Shown here piece after piece: positions 17,908-28,330 of a stretch of DNA of 64,000 nt. How positions within the stretch are numbered: the first letter of the stretch is position 1; every line of letters begins with the position of its first letter. Position numbers and translations under genes: made by a program. Where the stretch lies: contig CAYUVK010000013.1 of NCBI GenBank assembly GCA_964448105.1, forward strand, positions 1 through 64,000, written 5' to 3'. The notes under the pieces are model-generated. The model saw nothing but the letters and a program-made list of their open reading frames with translations, was not told the origin of the DNA and did no database searches. This DNA is from CAVQBP01 sp964448105 (GTDB lineage: Bacteria; Bacteroidota; Ignavibacteria; Ignavibacteriales; Ignavibacteriaceae).

Positions 17908-20289
17908 TTATTCATACCTGATTGATTCTACAGGGTTTGCAACTGCTGCTCTAATTGCCTGAAAACTTATTGTAATTAATGAAATCAATAATGCAATGCC
18001 ACCCGCTAAAAAGAATATCCACCATTCTATATTTATTCTATATGCAAATGATTGTAGCCATTGATTCATAAAATAATATGCAACAGGCCAGGCAATAACA
18101 TTTGATATTAAAACCAGGATTAAAAAATCTCTTGAAATAATTAATGCAACGTTTGAAACCGAAGCTCCCAATACTTTGCGAATTCCTATTTCTTTGGTCC
18201 TTTGTTCCGCAGAAATAGTGACGAGACCGAACAATCCAAGACACGCAATTAATATTGACAGAAAAGAAAAATATTTGAAGATCGTACTCATCCGTATTTC
18301 AGAAAAATATTGGTTGTTCAGCGAAGCATCATAGAAATAATAATCAAAAGGATTACCTGCTATCTGTTTATCCCAAATTTTTTCGAGGAATGAAATAAGA
18401 TTATCAGGTGTTTTAGAATTGAAGCGGATAGTAATTACTCTGAAGCGGGCAGCTTGGTCGTTATCCTCGGGCATTTTAAAAATCAATGGTTCAATTGCAG
18501 TATGAAAAGATGCAAAATGAAAATTTTTAATTACGCCTATAATTTTACCATTCTTACCCCATACGTTTATTTCGGTATTTAGAGGTGATTTTAATCCCAT
18601 CGATTTTACAGCAGCTTCATTAATTACAAATGCGCCGGTTTTGTCTGTTGGAAATTGCCTGGAAAAATATCTTCCAAGAATTACCTGGAATTTATAGGTG
18701 GCAGCTAAATTATAATCCGTATGAAGCACCCAAAAATGTTTCTCTTCATTTTCCGGTTTTCCGGGCCAGGTAATACTAGTAGTCCGGGTTATTGAACTAC
18801 TTACCGGTTCAGAACGGCATATGTTTACAATATCCGGATTTTTCATGAATTCATTTTTTAAAACATCGAATTTTCTATTCGCTTCCCCCGTCATTCTAAT
18901 ACAGAGCAGGTTCTCTTTATCAAAACCAATATTACTGTTCTTTATGAAAGACATCTGGTTAAAAACTATAATAGTACATACGATTATGACTACGGTTGTA
19001 ACAAATTGAAAAACAACAAGACCTTTTCTGGTAAACAAGTTCCAGGAACTCAATTTAAATTTTCCCTTCAAAACATGAATAGGCGAGAATGAAGAAAGAA
19101 AGAATGCCGGATAGCTGCCTGATATTAAACCTGTTACAATTATAAAAAGAAATGAAAAACCCACAAAAGACAAGTCGAAGGAGCTAATAGATAATTTCTT
19201 TCGTGTTAGAAAGTTGAATTCAGGTATGAGAAGTTCGACAAGCAGGATAGCAATACAATATGAAATAAAAGAGAGAATAATACTTTCCCCCAGGAATTGT
19301 AGTATCAGTTTATTTCTATTTGCTCCAACTGTTTTTTTAATTCCAACTTCTTTAGAACGCCTTAATGAAAGAGCAGTTGATAAATTCATATAGTTTATAC
19401 TTGCAATCAAAAGAATAATAATAGCGATGGCTATAAATATTTGTACATACTTTATATCGCCTGCAGTTTCTAAGAATTTTATATTGCTTCCGTATAAATG
19501 AATTTTTGCAAGGGGAATCAATGAATAACTTAAATAGCTGGTGTTCTGATTTGGAAAGTTCTTTATTTCACATTGTTTAATCTTAAAAGGTAGGTCCTGA
19601 ACAGAACCGTTGTTTTCCAATTGAATGTATGTGTGAAAAGACTGATCTCCCCAGTTGTCAAAATTTATTCCTATATTATGAAACCACCCTGAAGGTAAAA
19701 TAATCTGGCGTTGTATATGAGATTGCAACGGAATATTTTCTAAAATTCCACTTACATTCATTATGGTTTTACCGCCAAATGCAGAGACCGTGAGAGATCT
19801 GCCCATTGCATTCATGCTGCCGAAATATTTTTTTGCGACTTCCTCAGTAATTACAATTGAGTTTGGAGAAGACAATGCTGTTGCCGGATTACCTTCCCTG
19901 AATTTGTATGAAAATACTCTAAAGAAATTTGAATCAGCCATAATAACGCTTTCTTCAAATCCTTTATTCCCGTTTTGAATTAAAAATTGAAAACTCTCAG
20001 GCAGCTGCATAAAACTTGTAGATTTTTTAATTTCCGGTAATTCTTGTTTTAAAGCAGGTGCAAGCATTTTTGAAGTAACAGCCGTCATTCCGCTTTTGTC
20101 TCCGCGCAGCACCAAATAAGTATTGTCGGCATTCTTAAAAAATTTTTCATAGCTTAATTCATCCTGCACCCATAAAAGAATTAATATTGTGCATGCCATT
20201 CCTACAGCCAAACCAATAATATTGATAAATGAGAATGCTTTGTGCCGGAATAAATTTCTCAAAGTGATTTTCAAATAGTTTTTTAACAT
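17908..20289 (-). CDS. MacB/FtsX-type ABC transporter permease, copy 8
   Basis: 793 residues from the ATG at 20289, preceded by TTGGAGGAATT; the upstream in-frame ATG at 20328 overlaps copy 9 and is rejected. Signatures are KEVGIKKTVGAN and KEIGIRKVLGAS; the end is ANPVESIRYE. This copy is clearly the sister of copy 10. Both have NTYLVLR after the first helix, SKML-PA, LPESF in the first core, a GW/MD-type segment before the second helix group, and the same INI-WWIFFLAG-IALLISLITISFQAI C-terminal pattern. The pair is separated by copy 9. Confidence 0.9.
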   Translation of the reverse strand: MLKNYLKITLRNLFRHKAFSFINIIGLAVGMACTILILLWVQDELSYEKFFKNADNTYLVLRGDKSGMTAVTSKMLAPALKQELPEIKKSTSFMQLPESFQFLIQNGNKGFEESVIMADSNFFRVFSYKFREGNPATALSSPNSIVITEEVAKKYFGSMNAMGRSLTVSAFGGKTIMNVSGILENIPLQSHIQRQIILPSGWFHNIGINFDNWGDQSFHTYIQLENNGSVQDLPFKIKQCEIKNFPNQNTSYLSYSLIPLAKIHLYGSNIKFLETAGDIKYVQIFIAIAIIILLIASINYMNLSTALSLRRSKEVGIKKTVGANRNKLILQFLGESIILSFISYCIAILLVELLIPEFNFLTRKKLSISSFDLSFVGFSFLFIIVTGLISGSYPAFFLSSFSPIHVLKGKFKLSSWNLFTRKGLVVFQFVTTVVIIVCTIIVFNQMSFIKNSNIGFDKENLLCIRMTGEANRKFDVLKNEFMKNPDIVNICRSEPVSSSITRTTSITWPGKPENEEKHFWVLHTDYNLAATYKFQVILGRYFSRQFPTDKTGAFVINEAAVKSMGLKSPLNTEINVWGKNGKIIGVIKNFHFASFHTAIEPLIFKMPEDNDQAARFRVITIRFNSKTPDNLISFLEKIWDKQIAGNPFDYYFYDASLNNQYFSEIRMSTIFKYFSFLSILIACLGLFGLVTISAEQRTKEIGIRKVLGASVSNVALIISRDFLILVLISNVIAWPVAYYFMNQWLQSFAYRINIEWWIFFLAGGIALLISLITISFQAIRAAVANPVESIRYE

Positions 20290-20320
20290 AATTCCTCCAA
20301 ATACACTTATCACATAGTGT

Positions 20321-22708
20321 TTATTCATACCTCAGCGATTTTATCGGATTTGAAATCGCAGCTTTTATAGCCTGAAAACTGATTGTGATTAAAGCTATTG
20401 CAAATACCGTTAAACCCACAAGTAGATAAATTAACGGGCTAATGTTTATTCTATAGGCAAAATCCAGCAGCCAATTAGACATAATATAATATGAAACAGG
20501 AACAGCAACTATAGTTGCGGTAAGTACAAGCTTTAGGAAATCTTTTGATAATAGCAGTACTACACCGCTGACTGATGCGCCTAGAACTTTTCTAACTCCT
20601 ATTTCTTTTGTTCTTTGTTCAACAGTATATGAGGCAAGACCGAATAATCCCAGGCATGCAATAAATATTGCTAAAAAGGAAAAGAATCCAAACAATTGTT
20701 CGGTCTGCTGCTCATTCTTATAAATATCGTCAAAATGTTTTTCCAGAAATGAATAATCAAATGGTCTCCCGGGCACAATATTTTTCCACGTTCTTTCAAT
20801 AAAATCTATAGTACCAGGAATGTTTTGTGGTTTAATTCTTATTAATAAATAATAAAACTGATCGGATTGTATCGACATTATTAATGGACCGATTTCCGAA
20901 TGCAGGCTAAAGAAATTAAAATCCTTCACAACTCCAATTACGGTTTTTAACGGATTACTTTCGAACTGTTTCCCTATCGGATCTTTCCATCCGAATTTTT
21001 TTACTGCAGCTTCATTAATAACTACTGAAGAGACCATATCGGTCGGATAAAGAGGGGAAAAATTTCTTCCTTTAACGATTTTCATCTGCATCGTCTTTAT
21101 ATAATCAGGATCTACATAACTATAACGCATCATCAGCTTTTTTTGTCCGTTTGTTCCTGCAACTGTTACATCTCCTTCAGAGCCGCTGGCACCAGCCAAT
21201 CCCGAACTGGCTGCAACGCTTACAATGTTTGAATTTTTCGAAAGCTCTGTTTTCAGCAGATTGATTTTTGCCCGTGTATCTCCGCTTCTTATGGGAAGGT
21301 AAACCACATGTTCTTTATTAAAACCAAGGTTTTTATGCATTATAAAACTCATCTGACTATAGATAATACCGGTACAAACCATCAATGCAACCGCAATGGA
21401 AAATTGAAAAACAACCAGCACCTTCCTTAAAAAGGATCCTTTTGCTTTTAAAGGAATTGAACCTCTTATTGATTGTGCAGGCTGAAACCTGGATAAAAAT
21501 ATTGCCGGATAGCTTCCTGATAGAATACCTACCAGCAGAGTAATACCAATCAGCTCCAGGAGGAAGGTTAAACTGCCTGTATAATTGTTTATTATTCTGT
21601 CTTCAAAAATGCTTTTAAACAAAGGCAAGGTTATTTCAACAATAAATATTGAGAGGATAAAAGCAATTAAAGAAATAAATACGGCTTCACCTATAAACTG
21701 GTAGATCAATTTTTTTCTAGTCGAACCGAGAACTTTTCTCATCCCTATCTCTTTTATTCTCAAAGAAGATCTGGCGGTGGCAAGGTTCATAAAATTTATA
21801 CTTGCTATTAGAAGGATAAATATTGCTATAACAGAAAAAATATAAACTGTATCGGCACTCCCTTCGTTACGGAAATATGTTTGATAAATAATATTATCCG
21901 AATAAAGATGGACGACTTTTAAAGGTTGTAAATACATTTGTAAATCACTCTGTGACTCAGTAGGGATACTGCTCTTCAGGAATTCAGGTAATTTATTTTC
22001 AACTTCTTTTACATTAACTCCTTTTTTTAATAATACATACGTAGCAAGTGAATTTGTATTCCAGCTTTTTAACCAGCTTAAGGAATTTTCCAAAAGTTTA
22101 TAAGGGGCGAGCATGTCAAAAAAGATATGTGAATTTTTCGGGTAATCTTTTATCACTCCGGTTACTGTCAGATCAAAAACTCCAAAGACTGTATGAAACG
22201 AAAGAGTTTTACCGATCGGATCTTCATTTTTGAAATATTTTTTTGCTGTACTTTGAGAAATTACAAGTGATTGCGGAGCATTTAGAGCTGTTTTAGGATC
22301 TCCCTCTATAAAAGGAATAGTGAATATATCAAAGACAGAAGACTCTGCAAACGACAATCCGTCTTCATAGTAACCTTCAGAACCAATTTTACAAAATACG
22401 GAGGGTGCCGGTTTGAGCCTGGTTGAATTTTCAATTTCCGGGAAATAACTCTTTAATGCAGGAGATAAAGGACCCATGGTAACAGCTACATTAAGGCGGC
22501 CTATTCCTTCCTGGTTCTGAATTTCAACTACCCTGTATATCCTGTCTCCTTTCTTATGGAAGTTTTCATAACTAAGTTCATTCTTAATTAAGATTGAGAT
22601 AAGTATAAATCCTGCAAGTCCGATTGCAAGCCCTGCTATATTTATAAAAGAATAGACTTTGTTTTTAAGAATATTTCTAAAAGCGATTTTAAAATAATTT
22701 TTAAACAT
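20321..22708 (-). CDS. MacB/FtsX-type ABC transporter permease, copy 9
   Basis: 795 residues, start MFKNYFKIAFRN with AAGGCG upstream (MFKNY is the only variation of the MLKNY/MLRNY start in the array). Signatures are KEIGMRKVLGST and KEIGVRKVLGAS; the end is SNPIKSLRYE. The last two helices differ from most copies (NISPLIYLLVGLTVFAIALITI instead of the WW-F-L-GGIAL pattern). The second core contains a glycine/serine-rich stretch (ASSGLAGASGSEGDVTVAG). Spacing is 31 bp to copy 8 and 11 bp to copy 10. Confidence 0.9.
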   Translation of the reverse strand: MFKNYFKIAFRNILKNKVYSFINIAGLAIGLAGFILISILIKNELSYENFHKKGDRIYRVVEIQNQEGIGRLNVAVTMGPLSPALKSYFPEIENSTRLKPAPSVFCKIGSEGYYEDGLSFAESSVFDIFTIPFIEGDPKTALNAPQSLVISQSTAKKYFKNEDPIGKTLSFHTVFGVFDLTVTGVIKDYPKNSHIFFDMLAPYKLLENSLSWLKSWNTNSLATYVLLKKGVNVKEVENKLPEFLKSSIPTESQSDLQMYLQPLKVVHLYSDNIIYQTYFRNEGSADTVYIFSVIAIFILLIASINFMNLATARSSLRIKEIGMRKVLGSTRKKLIYQFIGEAVFISLIAFILSIFIVEITLPLFKSIFEDRIINNYTGSLTFLLELIGITLLVGILSGSYPAIFLSRFQPAQSIRGSIPLKAKGSFLRKVLVVFQFSIAVALMVCTGIIYSQMSFIMHKNLGFNKEHVVYLPIRSGDTRAKINLLKTELSKNSNIVSVAASSGLAGASGSEGDVTVAGTNGQKKLMMRYSYVDPDYIKTMQMKIVKGRNFSPLYPTDMVSSVVINEAAVKKFGWKDPIGKQFESNPLKTVIGVVKDFNFFSLHSEIGPLIMSIQSDQFYYLLIRIKPQNIPGTIDFIERTWKNIVPGRPFDYSFLEKHFDDIYKNEQQTEQLFGFFSFLAIFIACLGLFGLASYTVEQRTKEIGVRKVLGASVSGVVLLLSKDFLKLVLTATIVAVPVSYYIMSNWLLDFAYRINISPLIYLLVGLTVFAIALITISFQAIKAAISNPIKSLRYE

Positions 22709-22719
22709 TTAATTCGCCT

Positions 22720-25098
22720 TTATTCGTATCTTAAAGATTCAACAGGATTTGCGGTTGCTGCTTTAATAGCCTGAAAACTTATTGTAATTAATGAAATCAG
22801 TAATGCAATACTACCTGCTAAAAAGAATATCCACCAGCTTATGTTTATTCTATATGCAAATGATTGCAGCCATTTATTCATAAAATAATAGGCAGCCGGA
22901 AAAGCAATTGCATTGGATATAACGATCCAAAGCAAATACTTTTTTGAAAGCATAAATACAATTTTTGCTACATTGGCTCCCAGCACTTTATGTATTCCGA
23001 TATCTTTAATTTTCCGTTCAATCATAAAAGCGGTTAATCCGTAAAGTCCTACACATGCAATAAAGATCGCCAGGATCGAAAAATATTTGAAAATATCACT
23101 CATCCTTTGTTCAGCAAAATAATTAGCATTCTGGTTTTCATCTACAAAATAAAATTTGAACGGTTCACCGGGAAAGAAACTTTTCCATGTATTCTCTACA
23201 TACACCAGACCTTCTCGAACAGAATGGGGATTTAACCGCACGGACAATTCACGGTAAAATATATTTTTCTCTTTCGGATTAGGAATTCTTAGAATCACCG
23301 GTTCAATTAAATTGTGCAGCGAACTAAAAATAAAATCTTTAGTTACGCCGATAATTTTTCCTTTCCTTCCCCATACATCAATTTCTTTTCCGGGTGCCGG
23401 TTGAAGTCCCATTTCCTTTTCTGCTGTTTCATTTATAACATACGCGCTTGTCTCATCGGAAGGATATTGCTCCGAGTAAAATCTTCCTTCTTTCATTTTG
23501 ATTTTATAAGTTTTTGCAAAGTCAGGATCAACATGCAGCAGCCATGCACCGAATCTTTTTTGTTTTCCTTTCCAATTTATTCCTTCAGTACTTCCAAGCG
23601 ATTTTTCATCCATAGGCTCCGAACGTGAAATGCTGAGTATATCCGAATTCGAAAGGAGTTTATTTTTAAAAGCATCATACTTATTAAAAATATCTCCGTT
23701 CACTCTTATACCTATAATATTTTCCTTGTCGTAACCCAAATCTGCATTCCGAATGAAATTCAACTGACGCATAACAATGAACGTACATGTTATTATTGCA
23801 ATCGATAATGCAAATTGAAAAATTACCAACCCTTTTTGCAGATTGAATCCGTCCGATTTATTCTGGAATTTTCCTTTGAGAATCTGCACCGGGCGAAAAC
23901 GGGTTGCAAAGATTGCAGGGTATATTCCGGAAATAAGGCTTGTAATTAATATCGTTAAAATAATTATTGTCAAAAGTTCCGGATTTGTATAATCAAAAGA
24001 CAAATCTTTCCCGGATAAATTATTCAATAAAGGTAGAAGTAATTCGACAAGCAAGAGAGATACAACGAAAGATGCAATTGTAATTACCAAGGTTTCTCCG
24101 TAATACTGGTAAATCAAATCTTTCCACTTCGCACCGACAACTTTTTTGATGCCGATTTCTTTTGTCCTTTTCAACGAAAATGCATTTGTAAGATTAATGT
24201 AGTTCATACAAGCAATAAGCAAAATAATAAACGCAACAATAGAGAATATATACACATATTTAATATCACCGCTTGAAGAAAAAAAATCGATACTACTTGA
24301 GTAAAGATGAATTTTACTCAAAGATAAAAGAGAATAACCGGTCGTTCCCAAATTTAAATTACCTGCATTTCTGTTTTCACATTCCAAGATCTTCTTTTCG
24401 AGATCAGACATATTAATTTTTCCGCGGGTAACAACAAAAGTCTGAACGTTAAAATTTTGCCATACATCCCAATTTGCTCCGAATGATTTAATAAAATCCA
24501 TAGGCAAAAGGAATTCTCTTTGGAATTGAGTATTATGCGGAAAGTTTTCAATTACGCCGGTGACTTTTATTGTTCTTTTCATCCCTAGAAAAGTTAATAT
24601 AAAAGATTTGCCAAGCGCATCCGAATTTCCGAAATATTTTTTTGCCATCCTTTCAGTTATTACAATCGAATTAGGATCGCTAAGAGCAGTAAGCTGATTT
24701 CCTTCAATAAATTTAAAGGAAAAGACTTCGAAGAAACGAGAATCTGTTAGGGCTAAATTTTCCTCAAAACCTTTTTCTTTGTATTGCAAAAACGGTTTAA
24801 AGGATTCAGGAAGAGGGGAGTAATCGGTTTCATTAATAATCTCCGGCATTTCCGATTTAATAGCCGGACCAAGCATTTTAGAAGTTATTGCCGAAACTTT
24901 ATTATTTGATGCACGTAAAACCAGGTATGTATTATCTACATTTTTATGGAACATGTCGTATGATAATTCATCCTGTACCCAGATAGTAATCAGGATAAAC
25001 CCCGTAAATCCAATAGCCAAACCAAGTATATTTATTAATGAATATTTTTTGTGCTTTAATAAATTACGCAGCCCGATTTTTAAATAATTTTTTAACAT
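22720..25098 (-). CDS. MacB/FtsX-type ABC transporter permease, copy 10
   Basis: 792 residues, starting MLKNYLKIGLRN after GGAGATAG. It is the closest relative of copy 8 (shared NTYLVLR, SKML-PA, LPESF and the same C-terminal helices). Its second FtsX signature is altered, KDIGIHKVLGAN instead of KEIGIRKVLGAS; the first is KEIGIKKVVGAK. The conserved basic residue in this cytosolic coupling segment is therefore replaced by histidine. The gene is separated from copy 11 by 73 bp that contain a strong hairpin (25120-25156), the largest break in this part of the array. Confidence 0.9.
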   Translation of the reverse strand: MLKNYLKIGLRNLLKHKKYSLINILGLAIGFTGFILITIWVQDELSYDMFHKNVDNTYLVLRASNNKVSAITSKMLGPAIKSEMPEIINETDYSPLPESFKPFLQYKEKGFEENLALTDSRFFEVFSFKFIEGNQLTALSDPNSIVITERMAKKYFGNSDALGKSFILTFLGMKRTIKVTGVIENFPHNTQFQREFLLPMDFIKSFGANWDVWQNFNVQTFVVTRGKINMSDLEKKILECENRNAGNLNLGTTGYSLLSLSKIHLYSSSIDFFSSSGDIKYVYIFSIVAFIILLIACMNYINLTNAFSLKRTKEIGIKKVVGAKWKDLIYQYYGETLVITIASFVVSLLLVELLLPLLNNLSGKDLSFDYTNPELLTIIILTILITSLISGIYPAIFATRFRPVQILKGKFQNKSDGFNLQKGLVIFQFALSIAIITCTFIVMRQLNFIRNADLGYDKENIIGIRVNGDIFNKYDAFKNKLLSNSDILSISRSEPMDEKSLGSTEGINWKGKQKRFGAWLLHVDPDFAKTYKIKMKEGRFYSEQYPSDETSAYVINETAEKEMGLQPAPGKEIDVWGRKGKIIGVTKDFIFSSLHNLIEPVILRIPNPKEKNIFYRELSVRLNPHSVREGLVYVENTWKSFFPGEPFKFYFVDENQNANYFAEQRMSDIFKYFSILAIFIACVGLYGLTAFMIERKIKDIGIHKVLGANVAKIVFMLSKKYLLWIVISNAIAFPAAYYFMNKWLQSFAYRINISWWIFFLAGSIALLISLITISFQAIKAATANPVESLRYE

Positions 25099-25119
25099 AA
25101 TTCTATCTCCAAAAATATT

Positions 25120-25156
25120 TGAACGCCGGAAAACAAACCAAACAAACCGGCGTTCA
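25120..25156 (-). terminator. Hairpin between permease copies 11 and 10; possible attenuator or terminator
   Basis: Perfect 10-bp inverted repeat, TGAACGCCGG at 25120-25129 and CCGGCGTTCA at 25147-25156, with a 17-nt loop. On the minus strand it is followed by AATATTTTTGG, a short broken U-tract, so it could act as a weak terminator or a processing site. It lies between the stop of copy 11 and the start of copy 10, where it could lower expression of the downstream copies. GC content is clearly higher than in its surroundings. Confidence 0.45.
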
Positions 25157-25171
25157 TGGCTAACTAATTAT

Positions 25172-27595
25172 TTATTCATATCTTAAACTTTTTACCGGAT
25201 TTGACGTTGCAGCTTTTATTGCCTGAAAGCTTACTGTAATTAATGCAATAATAAGAGCAGCACATCCGGCAATTATAAAGAGCCACAAGCTGATATCAAC
25301 TCTATATGCAAAGTCCTGAAGCCACTTATTCATAAAATAATAAGCAACCGGCCAGGCAATAATATTGGCGATAATAATCCACTTAATAAATTCTTTAGAA
25401 AGCATTAAAAGAATTGAGGGAATTGATGCTCCCAAGACTTTTCTCACACCTATTTCTTTGGTCCGCTGTTCCGCAAGAAAAGTAGCAAGTCCGAATAATC
25501 CAAGACAGGCAACAATAATTGCAAGAGCTGAAAAAGAAAGAGCTATAATTCCTATCCGGCGTTCAGCTTTGTATATTTCATTAAATGAATCGTCCATAAA
25601 CTTGTAGCTGAAAGGCATACCTGAAGCCATTCTTTTCCATTTAGTTTCTGCTTCTTTTATTATCATAGAAATTTTGGAAACACTGATCTTAAAAGAGATA
25701 AGCCCCGTACTTCTTTTAAGTATAAAACAAAGCGAGCCGATATCCTGATGAAAAGATTCAAAATTGAAATCCTTTACTACTCCTATTATATTAAAGCTGA
25801 CTATACGATCCCCACCAACCCATGTGTATAGTTTTTCATTAATGGGATTCTTATAGCCAAGCTGTCTAACCGCAGTTTCATTGAGGATAACTGATGATGA
25901 ATCGGAACCGAATGCCAGAGAAAAATTCCTTCCTTTAATTAATTTAATACCAAGAGTTTTTAAATAATCGTAATCAATTTCCCATCTTTGCATTGTAAGT
26001 CCGCTTTCAGCAACCTGTGCAGGCTCTTTATAAAATGCACTAAAATTTCTAGAAGAAGGGACCGGCAGAAATCCTGATGTAGTTCCGGAAATTACCCCCG
26101 GAATATTCAACATTTCATTTTTAAATGCATCAACATTATTTCCAAGATTGTAAGCATCATTTATAATCAGTACCTGGTCTTTTTGGTAGCCGAGATTTTT
26201 ATTTTGTATAAAATTAAGCTGCCGGTAAATAATTATAGTTCCGGTTATAAGTATTATTGAAGTTGCGAACTGAAATACAACTAGCACACTTCTTAATCCG
26301 CCGCTCTTACTGCCGGTAGCTAATTTCCCTTTAATAATATTTACAGGATTAAAACGTGAAAGGAAAAAGGCAGGATAGCTGCCGGCCATAAAACCTACAA
26401 TTAATGGCAGAGAAATCAGAAAAAACAGTATAGAAGAAGAGTACAGTTTACTAATATCCAGTTCTTTTCCTGAAATATTATTGAAGAACGATAAAACATG
26501 ATATACTATAACCACGGCTAAAATAACCCCAATTAATGCTGTTAAAGTAGATTCTGTGAGAAACTGGTATATAAGGTCCTTTCGTTCTGTTCCCAGAACT
26601 TTTCGTATTCCGACTTCCCTGGCACGATTGGCCGAACGGGCAGTTGTGAGATTCATAAAATTTATACATGCAATAAGTAATATGAACAAAGCCACTGCAG
26701 AAAAAATATAAACATATTGAATAGTACCTGTGGGAGTTATTTCCTGGCTGCGCTTAGAGTAAAGATGAATATCCGTTAAAGGAGTCAGTGTATATTCAAT
26801 TTTGTTTCCGGCTTTTTTAAAACCTTCTTTGGTTATGTGCAGATGTTTTTGAGCATACGGGTAAACATATTTTTCATTAAAATCTTCAAAATTCTTTTCA
26901 AAATTTTTATAATCAACACCATCTCTTAATAATAAGTAAGTATGGAAATTTGATGATACAAGATTGCCCCAGTCATATTTCAAATTTTTCATGGGGAAGA
27001 GAAAGTCAAATCTGAAGTGCGAATTATAAGGCATATCCTTTATTACTGCTGTAATTTTATAAATGGTTCTGCCGTTATCAGTTGTTTCAATAAATTTACC
27101 TACTGCATCAACAGTATTGAAATATTTCTTGGCAATTGACTCTGTTATTACTACTGTATTCGGTTCATTCAGAATCTTATTTGTTTTACCTGCAATAGCC
27201 GGAAATGTAAATACTTTAAAAAATGTTGAATCTGTGTAGACACATCCCGTTTCCGTATTAAAATTATCTCCTTTTTTTACAAGCTTTTTACCGCTCCAGT
27301 TGTAAATTCTTGTGTACTCTTCTACCTGAGGATAATCCTGTTTCAGTAATGGTCCCATCAGATCCGGGGTTACGGGTATGTTGAGTTCTGTAGCTCCGAA
27401 TTTTAAATCCGTATTTATCCGGAAAATTCTGTCGGCTTTTTTATTAAACCTGTCATAACTTATTTCATTCTGGATATAAAGAAGTATCAACAGACAGCAG
27501 GCGATACCTATAGCTAAGCCCCCGATATTAATAAATGAATAAGTTTTAAATCTCAATAAATTTCTAAAAGCGACTTTTAAATAATTCTTTAACAT
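25172..27595 (-). CDS. MacB/FtsX-type ABC transporter permease, copy 11
   Basis: 807 residues, the longest copy. The start MLKNYLKVAFRN follows AAAAGGAG. Signatures are REVGIRKVLGTE and KEIGVRKVLGAS; the end is SNPVKSLRYE. The first periplasmic core has an extra charged segment (YPYAQKHLHITKEGFKKAG) ahead of the conserved L-PLTDIHLYS motif, which explains the added length. It is the first permease after the internal sigma-54 promoter candidate at 28331-28349 and lies 31 bp after the lectin-fold gene, with which it is probably co-transcribed. Confidence 0.9.
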   Translation of the reverse strand: MLKNYLKVAFRNLLRFKTYSFINIGGLAIGIACCLLILLYIQNEISYDRFNKKADRIFRINTDLKFGATELNIPVTPDLMGPLLKQDYPQVEEYTRIYNWSGKKLVKKGDNFNTETGCVYTDSTFFKVFTFPAIAGKTNKILNEPNTVVITESIAKKYFNTVDAVGKFIETTDNGRTIYKITAVIKDMPYNSHFRFDFLFPMKNLKYDWGNLVSSNFHTYLLLRDGVDYKNFEKNFEDFNEKYVYPYAQKHLHITKEGFKKAGNKIEYTLTPLTDIHLYSKRSQEITPTGTIQYVYIFSAVALFILLIACINFMNLTTARSANRAREVGIRKVLGTERKDLIYQFLTESTLTALIGVILAVVIVYHVLSFFNNISGKELDISKLYSSSILFFLISLPLIVGFMAGSYPAFFLSRFNPVNIIKGKLATGSKSGGLRSVLVVFQFATSIILITGTIIIYRQLNFIQNKNLGYQKDQVLIINDAYNLGNNVDAFKNEMLNIPGVISGTTSGFLPVPSSRNFSAFYKEPAQVAESGLTMQRWEIDYDYLKTLGIKLIKGRNFSLAFGSDSSSVILNETAVRQLGYKNPINEKLYTWVGGDRIVSFNIIGVVKDFNFESFHQDIGSLCFILKRSTGLISFKISVSKISMIIKEAETKWKRMASGMPFSYKFMDDSFNEIYKAERRIGIIALSFSALAIIVACLGLFGLATFLAEQRTKEIGVRKVLGASIPSILLMLSKEFIKWIIIANIIAWPVAYYFMNKWLQDFAYRVDISLWLFIIAGCAALIIALITVSFQAIKAATSNPVKSLRYE

Positions 27596-27626
27596 AACAA
27601 GCTCCTTTTAAACAAGCAGCAATTAT

Positions 27627-28295
27627 TTATTCTTTTTCCTTAGTTATTTTTAAATTTGCAAAAGTACCATCGGAGTAATTACCAACCCACAAACCAATCC
27701 ATCCACCGGTTCTTTCCGATAATTCATTTACAACCAAACATGGTTTTTCAGAATTATTCACAAATACGTTAATCTTAGGTTTTTCGATTACAATCTTTGC
27801 ATGAAAAAATGAATCAGGATCCGGAACGGGATTAACAGTGTTTTCATATTTTTGAGGATGTTCCTGGCGGAGTTTGTACCAGGTATAAGTTGGATGAGAA
27901 ATATATTGAACCGAGTGTCCCCTGCGTAATGAGTCTTCACTCATAAAATTAAAAGGACGAAAATAAACTGCATCGTATGTTTGTTCATCAACTCCATGAA
28001 ATGCTATGCCGACAAAGCTATTACCTTGTACATTTTTTCCCTTTATATCTGCTTCAATAATTCCGTTATTAAATTTAAAATCTTTTAGTTTTGCAAAACC
28101 ATCCCCCTCTTGACCGTTAAAATATACCGACACATTTCCAGTATCTGTTGTTAAGCTTACTTTGCGATTAAATACTTCCCAGCCGTCTTCATTAACTATT
28201 TTAGATAAATCAGCGGTAATTGTTGTCATTTGTGCAACAGAAAATCCGCTCATAAAAAAAATAACCAAGGTGATCACAATTTTGATTTTTCCCAT
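27627..28295 (-). CDS. Secreted concanavalin A-like lectin/glucanase-fold protein
   Basis: 222 residues with a signal peptide (MGKIKIVITLVIFFMSGFSVAQ). The pattern NGIIEADIKGKN..SFVGIAFHG, YDAVYFRPFNF, W-KLR, IVIEKPKINVFVN and GG-IGLWVGNYSDGTFANLKI is that of LamG/DUF1080-like beta-sandwich domains (3-keto-disaccharide hydrolase or lectin-like). No catalytic residues can be assigned, so a sugar- or glycan-binding role is as likely as hydrolysis. It is the first gene behind the tandem palindromes at 28399-28434 and the -24/-12 element at 28331-28349, and lies 31 bp before permease copy 11. GAGAGGGAG precedes the start. Confidence 0.7.
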   Translation of the reverse strand: MGKIKIVITLVIFFMSGFSVAQMTTITADLSKIVNEDGWEVFNRKVSLTTDTGNVSVYFNGQEGDGFAKLKDFKFNNGIIEADIKGKNVQGNSFVGIAFHGVDEQTYDAVYFRPFNFMSEDSLRRGHSVQYISHPTYTWYKLRQEHPQKYENTVNPVPDPDSFFHAKIVIEKPKINVFVNNSEKPCLVVNELSERTGGWIGLWVGNYSDGTFANLKITKEKE

Positions 28296-28330
28296 TTTTC
28301 TCCCTCTCTTTAATTAAGCTTGTTGTCAAC

